The notes under the pieces: generated by a model
The model's input: only the letters and a program-made list of their open reading frames with translations
Database searches by the model: none
Told to the model about the DNA's origin: nothing
NCBI GenBank assembly: GCA_030549335.1
Contig: CM060186.1
Span: 20,575,189 to 20,639,188 of the forward strand
Origin: Pontederia crassipes
Lineage: Eukaryota; Streptophyta; Magnoliopsida; Commelinales; Pontederiaceae
Length of the DNA stretch: 64,000 nucleotides
Direction of reading: 5' to 3'
Made by a program: the position numbers and the translations under genes
Shown here: piece by piece, positions 28,559 through 44,399 of the stretch
Numbering within the stretch: position 1 is the stretch's first letter
Layout: every line of letters begins with the position of its first letter

Positions 28559-28662
28559 CACAGTCCGCCATAGAATTAGTCTGACATGCCATCTTATTAA
28601 ATGACTCATTTAATAGTCATTTAATAAGATGGCATGTCAGACTAATTCTATGGCAGACTGTG
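28559..28662. mobile_element. Fold-back MITE: 48-bp inverted repeats, 8-base loop
   Basis: Arm 28559-28606 begins CACAGTCCGCCATAG and is complementary to 28615-28662 at 47 of 48 positions; the loop is CATTTAAT. Such a compact, almost perfect hairpin is typical of a young fold-back MITE. No target duplication is clear. If transcribed with the ceramidase pre-mRNA it would form a long RNA stem. Confidence 0.85.
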
Positions 28663-30330
28663 GATCTTTTATTGTATTCTTTACAAAGTTTATCTTAAAC
28701 TTCAAGATGATCTGGGCATGTTTGTTTATGTGATGTTGTCTGTGTTGTGCAGGGATTCTTGAGTGTTTAAGTTTTAGCTTAAGCATCAATCTGAGGGAGT
28801 CACTTTATGGACAGGCTCATCTGTTGCCAAAAGTGTCATCCTGCTGCACCGTAACAGATGTACTGTTTGCTTGCATGGATTGTCGATAGAGTTGGCAACT
28901 CCAACTCAGTACTGTAGAGGGTGTGAATATATGGCATAGTTAATGCCAACTCCATTGATATTCAAGTGATTGTGTGCGCCCTGATCGAAAACAAGTGTCC
29001 AAAACTTCCAGTGCCTTATGCATTTGGCACAACTTTGTTCCAGCTATTGGATTCAATGGAGCATTCATTCTATATGTATTTTACAGTTTTTTTTTATTAA
29101 TTCAAGATTTTGCTCTAGATGAATGTTCTTTTTTTTCCCTGTGTTTCTATCCTTTTGGGAGAATGGCTTTATCTTCAGAACCCTCCAGTTGGTGCATGTA
29201 GACATTTAGCTTTGAATTCCCCTTACAAAACTTCTTCTAAGGACATTAAGAGGAGAGGTGTTGCGTAGATATCATACAACACCTAATCAGGACCATCCTA
29301 TCAGAAATCAACATCCTCTTTTCATAAACAAATCAATGCTAATACAAATTTCACCTCGGATCTTTACATTGCTAGAGAGGATTGTTGTTCTGATTATTCT
29401 TCGCTGTCTAACTTTGACTTGTCACTGTGTGTTGGAAGTACATAACTTTGAGTAATTGCAATGTTGTGTCCTACAATTATGCAAGCATACATAGCACACA
29501 TCATGTCAAATTTTTTTTATCAAGATTAGAATATTTCATATCTTATACTGATTTTTAATCCTAAATCATAGGAACTTTATACAGACACTTCGGTCACGTA
29601 TGATAAAAAATTCACACGAATTAAAACTATGTAGTGCTAAACTGAGAAACAAATGTCTTCAGCAAGATTAGAATTTAAAGCCTTATCAACACTAAAGATT
29701 AGAATTTAAAGCCTTATCAACACTAAGTATATGCACAAATTGTATACATAATTGTCAACATGTTTGGATAAGTAGATGCTCTGGAAGTATAAGCTAAAAT
29801 AAGTTTATATTTGCTATGTACCTATTTTTTTTTTCTTTTAAGAACTAATTAAACATTATCATTTTCGATTCATCTCGTAAACTTTAGTACTATTCACTTT
29901 GCTTCAAATAATTTCACATAAATATTATTTAAAAACTATATATATATATATATAAATGCTTTCCACTAGTTAGGATTTTTCATTAAACAAAAACAAAGCA
30001 TGAGATATTTTTTTCTTCTAAATGTAAGTCTGTTAATTGGAGTTTAAATAATTATAGCCATAATTATGTCATAATTAACGGGGAGCAATTCATCTGCCCG
30101 TTGTTTATTAATTAAACATTTAAATGTATGTGTTTAGTTATTAAACACAAATAAATTTAAGCCTCTATCAATCATTCGTTCTTCCCCTCACTTTTGTTCC
30201 TTCCTCTGCTCCTTGTCCTGTTCTCAACATCGATCAAGAGAGAGAACAAAGACGTCTTCTTCTTTGGCCTACATTACGTACTTCCCTCATTTCCGACGCG
30301 ACGCGATCGACCTTTTGCTTCTTGAGGAAG
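28663..30330. other. Intergenic DNA between the ceramidase and B3 genes
   Basis: No gene is recognisable. A 31-bp direct duplication ('agaatttaaagccttatcaa' plus flanking bases) occurs at about 29664-29725. A short TA dinucleotide run is at 29937-29954. The right end carries the promoter and leader of the B3 gene, with no obvious TATA box. Confidence 0.4.
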
Positions 30331-30951
30331 ATGGAAGAACGATCCGCCATGGACGGCTCTACTCTGCCCATCAAGAAGAGGAAGCTTCTGCGTCGTCTGT
30401 TGGACCACGACGAGTCTCTTGATCAACTTCACGAGTACTGTGCCTCCTCGTCGACGGTGGTCGCCGCCCACGACATCGACATAATTGCTCAAGAACCAGG
30501 AGGTAAGTCTCAACCACGTTTCAAGAAGTTAAAAATCATTCTTGGTGGTGTTGTTCTGCAGGAACCGGCGGCGGACTCTTCTTCTTCGACGTCCAAGAAT
30601 TACACCAAGGAGAACACGGCCAAGGCGAAGAACAAGAAGTCGACGACGCAGCAGAACCACAAGAAAACGTCGACGACCAAGAACAACAGAAGGAAGAAGA
30701 ACGTAGGCGCCGACGCCGCCGCAGAAGTTTCAGCTGCCTCCGCTTCTAATGATGCCGACCGCGGTCAAGGCTGCTGTTCCGCGCCCTCCCCTTCTTCTAC
30801 CAACATCGCCTCCGTCTCAGCCTCCCCTACCACCTTCGTTGATACCGCCATCTGCTACCCCGGGCGCATCGCGCGATGCCCGGAGTTGGTGCGGAGATTG
30901 GACGAGCTGGTCGTCGAGCGGCCCGTGCACGTGATGCGCAAGAGGATCTCA

Positions 30952-33319
30952 TGTAATAACCGACACAAAGTAAAAAAAAAAAGAAGAAGAAGAAATCAAA
31001 TCAGATTTTGATTAGGAGCGATCATCACGGGATAAACCTTAAGTTTATCTTTATAATTTGATGCATTAGGGGGATAGAGATATCAAATCAAATTAGGAAA
31101 GAAATTCGTGTTTGGTTGGAATGACCATCACAAGATAAAAATCTGACCCCATTAATTAAATTTGAATTAGATTAGAAGAGAGAAGATTGTTATAGATAAA
31201 AATCAGATTTTTATTCGTTAACCCTTTTTCCCCAAAATAAACTCCACGACCTATCTCTTCTCCCCTGTTCGTCCCTTCCAGCCGTGAGCAGAGGCAAGGA
31301 ATTTGGTCCATCGTCTCCAAGTGCAAAGGCAAGTTGAGCGGCCCTCCTCTTGCTGTCGTACCTGGTTCTTAGTTCCCTCTCTCACGTCATCCTTGTCTGA
31401 TCGTGTACACGAACAGCCACCCTGAGAGAGAGAGCAGAGAGAGTGCATGGGAAATTCAGGGGTTCGGCCGATAGCTTTTCCGACGAGCCAAAGCAAGTAT
31501 CAATTGTAATTACAGGTGGGTGAATCGAAATCACCTTGCATGACCTCTGAATTATCCTAATTCATGCCCTCATCATTATGAAAAGAAAAGAATATGAATA
31601 TGGTTCAAGTTATCATTTTTTTAATTGTTTGATTTTCTTGAATTCTTTGATTGGTTGATTGTTTGCATGCATAGTTATTTTTGTTTGTTCTATTTTTATA
31701 TTATTGATTGCTAGGATGTAAGATTTAGAGTAGGGTGAAAGTACGTAGGGGGGGATTCCATTTTCCTATTGTGTCGTAATATTTTACGGTGCAATCTAGT
31801 TTGGAATTAAAATTATTACGGCCGCAATATTTATTTGCTATTGCATCGCAAGGTTTTATAACGCAATCTAATTTTAAATTAGAAGTATTACGGCCGTAAA
31901 TTTGTTTGGCCATAATTTTCTGTTTCGGCCGTCAAGAGAGAGAAGAGTAGAGCTTTACGGCCGAGAAAAAGGTGGAGAGAGAATTAGAAAAAAAATGTTT
32001 TCGGCCGTAATGGAATAGAGAGGTAGAGAATTTCGGCCATAAAGGAATAGAGAGAATATTAGAGAGAGAAAGGGAAGATGGATTGGCCGTAAGAGAATTA
32101 AAAAAAAAGAAAAGGATGAAGCTTACGGCCGTAATGGAATAGGGGATAAAAGTTTATGGCCGTAACGGATAGGGGGTAAAAGTTTATGGCCGTAAGGTGA
32201 AGGAGATTTCTCGGACGTAAAATCCAGAAGAGGTGAGGGCGTAAGGTGAAGTAGAGAGAGAAAAAAAAAGAAAAAGATTGGTCATTGTTTTGGCACGCAC
32301 AGAAATAAAAAAAAGGGACTTCTGTGATAGTAGAAAGGGGAAGAGAGAGGGAGTAAAAAGAAGGCCAAACCAATCCTTGATTTTTCACTCATTAGTCTCT
32401 CTTTATTTTGATATGAACATTAATGATTTCCTTATAATTCCAATATGAACTTTTTTGTCTTGATTTACCTCATACCGATCATATCTCCTTCATCACATGA
32501 TACAAAGAATGAAAAGATACTAAAAGTGATTAATAAGTTCATATGAAAGATTAATGATGGGTTGCCAGTCCAAGCCAAGTGCATCAAAAGAAGAGTCGCT
32601 CCCTTGGTCATGGTTTGATCACCATTGACCCGCACAAGGCCGTATCGTTTGCTGGGCATACCCCAAGAATTAAAGGCACTCAAAGTCACCCTGATTGTTA
32701 ATTAATAACCAAGATCAACAAGCATATTCAAGTTCAAGTCAAGTCAAGTATGTCATGATTCCAAGTTTACTATGTATTATTGATCCTCATGATTCATGAT
32801 ATCACTGATCTTATTCTTATTATGATTCATGATACTGATATGTTATCTTCCACGTTCAAGTTAAGCATGATTATTTACCGTTGATTATTATATTATATTC
32901 ATGTCATGCATTGTATATCATGTGGTTCCCCACTAGGTTGTAAAGCTTACGGGAGGACCTCCTCCCCTGTGTCTGATTTCCACAGGACCAGGTCAGTAAC
33001 GTGGTGGAGTAGGCGTATGGTGATGGGGCTCTGGCGATAGGACAACACATGAACCTTAGGGCTTTTAGAATGCTTATTAGTTTTCATTTACCTTCCACAT
33101 TTTAGATTCATGATGTAGAACTTAGTTTATTTCTTAGTAATGACATAGCCACTTTTAGACTTCCGCAATTAAAGTTATAATTTATCTTTATTTCTTTTCT
33201 TCCACTGACGTGTCTCGGTTCTTGACTTAGATATGGTCAATATGGTCAAGTTATAGCATGCCGTAGCGTCTTCAGGTTGGTCTTCGCCACGTGGCGGGGA
33301 TCGATTTGGGGGCGTTACA
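30952..33319 (+). repeat. 5' LTR of the retrotransposon in the B3 gene
   Basis: A 2368-bp LTR with TG...CA ends, almost identical to 37241-39611. Open frames inside it are duplicated in the other LTR simply because the copies are alike. Confidence 0.95.
31755..32240. repeat. ACGGCCGTAA palindromic motif array in the 5' LTR
   Basis: About fifteen variants of (T)TACGGCCGTAA are spread over this stretch between GA-rich spacers. The core ACGGCCGT is self-complementary. The same array occurs at 38043-38528 in the other LTR. The related solo LTR at 12641 has a different palindromic motif in this position. Confidence 0.75.
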
Positions 33320-33323
33320 TTTA

Positions 33324-33336
33324 TGGTATCAGAGCC
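33324..33336 (+). other. Primer-binding site, initiator tRNA-Met type
   Basis: TGGTATCAGAGCC begins four bases after the LTR end, the usual place for the reverse-transcription primer site. Confidence 0.9.
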
Positions 33337-36300
33337 TAAAGTTAGGACTCTCTTGACGTCCTAGTGTATAGAATAGTATAGTATGGTAAAAGGTTCATGT
33401 GCTATCGTCGAGCAGTCGCCACACCCTCCACTGAAAAGCATTGTAAGTCAAGCTCATGTTTATGCTAAGTTACTGTTTATTGATGTATTGATATATATTT
33501 GATATGAGTGGTTGATTCCTAAGAAGATTATTCTGTATGGTAGGAATCAACCTAAATGTTATTAGTGTTTAGACAAAAAGGTTCATAAAGGTTACGAACA
33601 AAGTGAAAAGGAATATGTAATAAGGATGTGGATAAATATACTCACATGAAGAATGAGTCTTACAGATATTTAAAGGGTAAAATATAAGAAATGATTATGT
33701 TTCTTATAATTCATATTTTTCATCTCTTTCATGATTGCTTTATTCACGGACTTCTTCTGCTGACTGCAGCAGTATGAAGAGGAAAATGAATAGGCATATC
33801 AGTTGCAAAGAGATGTAGATTTAAGAAAGAAACGAGGGAATTATAAGAGTAATTAAAGGATTCGACTCACACAACACGTAGGTGTGAGATGATTTCAAAT
33901 AGTAGAGGTGAAACCAAGCATGCATAAGTTATGATTTATGGTGATGACTTATGTGGTTCCATTGGTCTACCAATATAAGGGTTCATTAAATTATCTTATA
34001 TGTTTATGTTGATAAGTATGGACCCATAATGCTTCTTGCACCTTAGACTTCATATGATCCCTTTATTATGTGGATAAAGGTCCTAAGCAAAAAAAAAAAA
34101 AAATCAAATTAGTTATACGAATTTCTAATTAGATTACCTTATATTGGAAATAGGAATTAGAAAGATTAATCATGTTCAAGTTATGTAAGATTAGTTAAAC
34201 AATAATTTAAGTATTAGTGAGCTGCCCAAGAATCATGCATAAGGTATGGATGGACAAATATAGAAGCTTAAAGTGTTCAGAAGTCACATTGGCTTGAATA
34301 AATGTTAGAAGGAATTTTCAATGAGTAAGTGACTGTTTGAGTTAATCGAACATTTAAATCTAGCATATTCATACGCATATGTACATATAACATAGTATAC
34401 TTATAAATATATAAAGATAAATAAATAAATAATTAGATTTAATTAACTTAGTTTAGTATAGGGTGGATTTGAAATTTTAATATTATGAAGTATATTTTAT
34501 ATAGCCATTATTAAAGAATGAATTCTCTAACATCGTAATGTATATATATTTTCAAAATAGACTAATATGGTTAATACCAGAATTATATAAGAATAAGTAA
34601 GGCATAAAAGAGTTAAATTGGATGTGAGAAATTTTGAAAAGATTTAAGATATTTTAACTGAGATAAGCTTGAGGAGGCACATGAGCCTCCAGCCATTAAG
34701 TATTAAAAGATCAAAACACCAAGTGAGAAAATTTTTAGAAAGTATGGAGGGGTTAAGGTAAAGTATGAGGAATTTTATAAGTCCCCTAGAAGATTTCTGG
34801 AAAAGCAAGTTATGCACCCGAGAGGGATGATTATGTAAGTTTTAATATAATTATAGTTTTCATAATAATGTCAAAACGTATAGGGTATTCAATCATATAA
34901 TCATGGTTGATGGTTCAAGAGGAAAAATAAATCATATATATGTTTAGATAATGGGTTAAGCAAGCCATCGGATGATACATAGAATGTCCTCTAAGATGCA
35001 AGATATAAGATGATATATAGAATGTTCTCTAAGATGCCTCTATGTCAGTATGATGAAAAATGTTTAAGATTTTGTCTTGATCAAGTGGACCACTTATGAT
35101 TTGATCATAAGTCTTATAAATGGATTAGTTCTCCTTTCCAACTTTAAAGTTTTCCCGACCCTCTCACATGTACTACAAGATATCGTTAATGCAAAGGATC
35201 ATGAAATGATGCACGAAGAAGAAGAATGATTGCTTGTCTTCTGTTTTGTTGATTGTTTTGTTTTCCTGTCTTATTGTTTGAATTCATTCCATGTGTCAAT
35301 CTGCATTCATGATGTTTGACTAAGGACTTATGTTATGTAGTGCACATAAATTGTTCTATTAATTCTGAATTAGAACATACTATGTAGCGACCCCTCAGCG
35401 TAGATATTGTTCGACCTTAACATTGATTCAGAGTGCTTCAAGATACTCAAGAAAAGGATTTATTATGGTCATATATAATCACTGGCCTCCTATAAAATTA
35501 TATGACCTGACATTGCAATAAACAAATCAATGTAAGCCAAGAAGTTAAGATTGAGGGCAACTCTCATCACAACCATATCAAATAAAGCATTGTCACAATA
35601 GGTCGAGACAAAAAAAAAAGGATAACAAATGACATTGATTAAGAAACAACCCTACTCCAATGACATAGAATGCCAAGAATGATCCGTCTTTAGTTGATTT
35701 AAAGGACTCTTGATTGATACCAAACATAATTGTCTCATTTGACAATTATTCATTTTTATACTTTGTTTAATCCCTTAAGATATCTGATTTAAGATGAAGA
35801 TCGAGTGACCATAAAGTCAATGCTAGTGACACTAATGACGATTGAAGATAAGATCCATTTTTCACATCGACTAAAAACTTCTTAGGAGGATTACGATGAG
35901 ATTCCTATTTGATTCTTCCTTCTAAGATGTATAAGCATTATCAAAAAGAAGAAGATAGTTGTCGGTATTTAAAGATCTAAAAGTTATAGTTAGAAATTGA
36001 GTGTCATATCGACTTCCTTTCAAGAATGACCTTGATTTTCATTGCCCCATGACACATGAACTAAAAAGACAAATCTAATAATCGCAAGATGAGGGGTTTA
36101 GGAGATGGAGGGTCTCATTTTTAAATGTTCCACTTCTTTTGGTAAAGAAGAATAATGACTCTATGAATCTAGAGATTTATTAACAAGTTGTTAAATAAAA
36201 TAACCATCAAGACATAAGTGTTTGTTACCATGCAAAGATGACATATTTAAGGCTAAGTGCTCTCAAGATCGAACTAGGGAGTGAGTACCAGTAGTTCGAG

Positions 36301-37051
36301 TTGCTGAAGAGGAAGTAATGAAGATAATTTTTCCTGGCAATGAATGATCACTATAAATTGAGCGATGCCATTGGACTAAGAATACCCCTCAAACTTTTAG
36401 GTCCTCACGAACATTGTGTTCAAACTATGCCCATATTTATGTAAAAAAGATTGAAGTGTTCATCGATTAAAAAAAAAGTCATAGGTATGTTTTCTTTTAG
36501 TAGTATGCTAATATGTGACAATGAAGATAACATGAAGTTTGAAAGATTATGAGTTCTCCATGAAGTACCATTTTGATAAAAAAAATGAACTCAGTTACAC
36601 ATACACTCAGACACAAGTGATTCTCGCTAGGCTTCATGAGGCTGCGTATGTAATGATGAAGGAACCAAGCATGTGAAACCCAAATGATGAAGTCCTAAAG
36701 AGAGAAGTACTAGATAAATAACATAAGCGTGGGTTGCGGTCCATTTAGGAATAAGTCTTATGGGAAGTATGAGATGAATATTATAAGTCTGTGTTACGAT
36801 CCATTTGAAAAGTATAAAAAAAGTATAAGGATATAACCATAAGCCTGGGTTGCGATCCATTCGGGAAGGACACGGATGTATAAGAATGAACAAATAGTAA
36901 TGACATGAAACATGGAGATACGAAAATAAGTCCCAAGTACTCAGCATATTAATGTGGAAAAAAAAGTAGAGCATCAGAAATCCTATTAGATGATGATGCA
37001 TGACGTTAAGAATTCGTAGACTTGATCTTCGCTGAGTATCTAACGCACATA

Positions 37052-37186
37052 GTGAAGCACAATGTGCAACGTCTGAGGAAAAAGGACGTAACCATGGTCA
37101 GAGTAGCTTGGCGTTACCATTATGGCGATGATGCGACATGGGAACTCAAGTCGGAAATGCGTCAAGTTCTCTCATCTTTTCAGTAA
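37052..37186 (+). pseudogene. C-terminal pol scrap (Tekay/Del-type tail)
   Basis: An open stretch of 44 codons and a stop carries the pattern VKHNVQRLRKK, then a tryptophan, then DDATWELKSEMRQ. This is the usual end of the pol polyprotein in chromodomain-bearing Tekay/Del elements. It lies immediately upstream of the polypurine tract. Confidence 0.65.
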
Positions 37187-37227
37187 GCCCTCTACTTAGT
37201 GCAAAATTCGAGGACGAATTTTCTTTT

Positions 37228-37234
37228 AAGGGGG
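37228..37234 (+). other. Polypurine tract
   Basis: AAGGGGG, followed by TAAGAA, directly precedes the 3' LTR at 37241. It is the expected plus-strand priming site. Confidence 0.75.
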
Positions 37235-37240
37235 TAAGAA

Positions 37241-39611
37241 TGTAATAACCGACACAAAGTTAAAAAAAAAGAAGAAGAAGAAATCAAATCAGATTTTGAT
37301 TAGGAGCGGTCATCACGGGATAAACCTTAAGTTTATCTTTATAATTTGATGCATTAGGGGGATAGAGATATCAAATCAAATTAGGAAAGGAATTCGTGTT
37401 TGGTTGGAATGACCATCACAAGATAAAAATCTGACCCCATTAATTAAATTTGAATTAGATTAGAAGAGAGGAGATTGTTATAGATAAAAATTAGATTTTT
37501 ATTCGTTAACCCCTTTTCCCCAAAATAAACTCCACGACCTATCTCTTCTCCCATGTTCGTCCCTTCCAGCCGTGAGCAGAGGCAAGGAATTTGGTCCATC
37601 GTCTCCAAGTGCAAAGGCAAGTTGAGCGGCCCTCCTCTTGCTGTCGTACCTGGTTCTTAGTTCCCTCTCTCACGTCATCCTTGTCTGATCGTGTACACGA
37701 ACAGCCACCCTGAGAGAGAGAGCAGAGAGAGTGCATGGGAAATTCAGGGGTTCGGCCGATAGCTTTTCCGACGAGCCAAAGCAAGTATCAATTGTAATTA
37801 CAGGTGGGTGAATCGAAATCACCTTGCATGACCTCTGAATTATCCTAATTCATGCCCTCATCATTATGAAAAGAAAAGAATATGAATATGGTTCAAGTTA
37901 TCATTTTTTTAATTGTTTGATTTTCTTGAATTCTTTGATTGGTTGATTGTTTGCATGCATAGTTATTTTTGTTTGTTCTATTTTTATATTATTGATTGCT
38001 AGGATGTAAGATTTAGAGTAGGATGAAAGTACGTAGGGGGGGATTTCGTTTTCCTATTGTGTCGTAATATTTTACGGTGCAATCTAGTTTGGAATTAAAA
38101 TTATTACGGCCGCAATATTTATTTGCTATTGCATCGCAAGGTTTTATAACGCAATCTAATTTTAAATTAGAAGTATTACGGCCGTAAATTTGTTTGGCCA
38201 TAATTTTCTGTTTCGGCCGTCAAGAGAGAGAAGAGTAGAGCTTTACGGCCGAGAAAAAGGTGGAGAGAGAATTAGAAAAAAAATGTTTTCGGCCGTAATG
38301 GAATAGAGAGGTAGAGAATTTCGGCCATAAAGGAATAGAGAGAATATTAGAGAGAGAAAGGGAAGATGGATTGGCCGTAAGAGAATTAAAAAAAAAGAAA
38401 AGGATGAAGCTTACGGCCGTAATGGAATAGGGGATAAAAGTTTATGGCCGTAACGGATAGGGGGTAAAAGTTTATGGCCGTAAGGTGAAGGAGATTTCTC
38501 GGACGTAAAATCCAGAAGAGGTGAGGGCGTAAGGTGAAGTAGAGAGAGAAAAAAAAAGAAAAAGATTGGTCATTGTTTTGGCACGCACAGAAATAAAAAA
38601 AAGGGACTTCTGTGATAGTAGAAAGGGGAAGAGAGAGGGAGTAAAAAGAAGGCCAAACCAATCCTTGATTTTTCACTCATTAGTCTCTCTTTATTTTGAT
38701 ATGAACATTAATGATTTCCTTATAATTCCAATATGAACTTTTTTGTCTTGATTTACCTCATACCGATCATATCTCCTTCATCACATGATACAAAGAATGA
38801 AAAGATACTAAAAGTGATTAATAAGTTCATATGAAAGATTAATGATGGGTTGCCAGTCCAAGCCAAGTGCATCAAAAGAAGTGTCGCTCCCTTGGTCATG
38901 GTTTGATCACCCATTGACCCGCACAAGGTCGTATCGTTTGCTGGGCATACCCCAAGAATTAAAGGCACTCAAAGTCACCCTGATTGTTAATTAATAACCA
39001 AGATCAACAAGCATGTTCAAGTTCAAGTCAAGTCAAGTATGTCATGATTCCAAGTTTACTATGTATTATTGATCCTCATGATTCATGATATCGCTGATCT
39101 TATTCTTATTATGATCCATGATACTGATATGTTATCTTCCACGTTCAAGTTAAGCATGATTATTTACCGTTGATTATTATATTATATTTATGCCATGCAT
39201 TGTATATCATGTGGTTCCCCACTAGGCTGTAAAGCTTACGGGAGGACCTCCTCCCCTGTGTCTTATTTCTACAGGATCATGTCAGTAACGTGGTGGAGTA
39301 GACGTATGGTGATGGGGCTCTGGCGATAGGACAGCACATGAACCATAGGGCTTTTAGAATGCTTATTAGTTTTCATTTACCTTCCGCATTTTAGATTCAT
39401 GATGTAGAACTTAGTTTATTTCTTAGTAATGACATAGCCACTTTTAGACTTCCGCAATTAAAGTTATAATTTATCTTTATTTCTTTTCTTCCGCTGACAT
39501 GTCTCGGTTCTTGACTGAGATATGGTCAATATTATGGTCAAGTTATAGCATGCCGTAGCGTCTTCAGGTTGGTCTTCGCCACGTGGCGGGGATCGATTTG
39601 GGGGCATTACA
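37241..39611 (+). repeat. 3' LTR of the retrotransposon in the B3 gene
   Basis: A 2371-bp direct copy of the LTR at 30952-33319, ending GGGGGCATTACA next to the TCTCA target duplication. It contains the second copy of the ACGGCCGT motif array at 38043-38528. Confidence 0.95.
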
Positions 39612-40122
39612 TCTCAGCTGCCGACGTAAGCAAGAGGCAGCACCGGCTGCTGTTTCCCAAGGCCCAGCTCGACAAGGCGGCGCTGCGTCGCATGATGACT
39701 CCAAGGGACGCCGTCGAGGCCTTCGGCGAGGGGCTTGGGGTGAAGCTCGTGAACCGGACGGGGCGCGAGTATCCGGCGACTCTCAGGCTGCTCGGGTGCA
39801 ATAACGACTACCGAATCAAGGGGAGTGGGTACTGGAGGTCGTCGAGGACAATGGCTGGGAAAAGAATGAGATTCTTGACGTCTGGTTGTGCCGGACGAAG
39901 CGTCAGCAGCAGAAGCCAAAGGAGGAGGAATTAGGTAGTGAAGTTGGTCGCAGTGAATTGAGGGTGGTGCTGCTTCATTACAGCGAGGCCGCGGCGGCAG
40001 TCCGGCCAGATGACGAGGGCATGCCGCTGTGGGGAGCGACGGCTGACGAAGTGGAGATTGCGGGTACGCTGCTGGAGCTGCAAATGCTGCGGCTTGCTGA
40101 GACATCCATGCACCAATCTTAG

Positions 40123-44280
<4,158 letters not shown>

Positions 44281-44343
44281 AGAATGGAGCGGCCTAATTT
44301 TCAGTCCACAACCCCAATAGAAAAATACTTGAAACGTCGCACT

Positions 44344-44372
<29 letters not shown>
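44344..44372. repeat. 29-base poly-C run
   Basis: An uninterrupted C-run begins 28 bp beyond the NAP1 stop codon. The gene is on the minus strand, so a transcript reaching this far would contain poly-G in its 3' UTR. Confidence 0.95.
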
Positions 44373-44374
<2 letters not shown>

Positions 44375-44399
44375 CTAATAAATCCCGAACTGCAACATG

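Larger units (their letters stand above)
33320..37227 (+). pseudogene. Decayed interior of the retrotransposon
   Basis: The interior is AT-rich and crowded with stops. Near 33550-33600 a CCHC-like zinc knuckle is discernible (KCY-stop-C...KKVHKG), as expected for gag. Between about 34000 and 37000 I cannot assign domains. The final 44 codons before the stop at 37184 still resemble the chromodomain-end region of Tekay/Del-type pol. The element is therefore a degenerate relative of an autonomous chromovirus. Confidence 0.6.
30952..39611 (+). mobile_element. Ty3/gypsy LTR retrotransposon, decayed interior, inserted in a B3 gene
   Basis: Two 2.37-kb direct LTRs (30952-33319 and 37241-39611) start TGTAATAACC and end TTACA. 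The 5-bp target duplication TCTCA is intact at 30947-30951 and 39612-39616. A tRNA-Met-type primer-binding site and a polypurine tract are in place. The 3.9-kb interior has no long reading frame, only traces of a gag zinc knuckle near 33555 and of a pol C-terminus at 37052-37186. It was therefore probably mobilised by proteins of a relative. The LTRs differ by a few dozen substitutions by eye (about 98-99% identity), which indicates a fairly recent insertion. Confidence 0.95.
30331..40122 (+). pseudogene. B3-domain transcription factor gene split by a retrotransposon
   Basis: The ATG at 30331 opens a frame running to the insertion at 30951. It encodes a low-complexity, lysine/serine-rich N-terminal region with basic, nuclear-localisation-like clusters, and ends in VMRKRIS, the first strand of a B3 DNA-binding domain. 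The domain resumes in the same frame at 39617 (AADVSKRQHRLLFPK...), once the 8.66-kb element and one copy of the TCTCA duplication are disregarded. A second lesion lies near 39830: after GSGYW the frame shifts by one base. The typical continuation VEDNGWEKNEILDVW and the C-terminus appear in the other frame, ending at 40120-40122. The gene is single-exon as far as I can see. It resembles plant B3 proteins with a DVSKxQxRLLxPK motif. It cannot make a full-length protein here. Confidence 0.85.

Noticed and set aside
30503-30561. Possible 59-bp GT-AG intron in the B3 gene
   Set aside because: Removing it would shift the frame away from the B3 domain, and 59 bp is shorter than usual for a plant intron. 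The unspliced frame leads directly into the domain.
31251-32388. Minus-strand frames of 81 and 96 codons, repeated at 37539-38676
   Set aside because: Both pairs lie inside the two LTRs and are duplicated only because the LTRs are alike. They resemble no protein.
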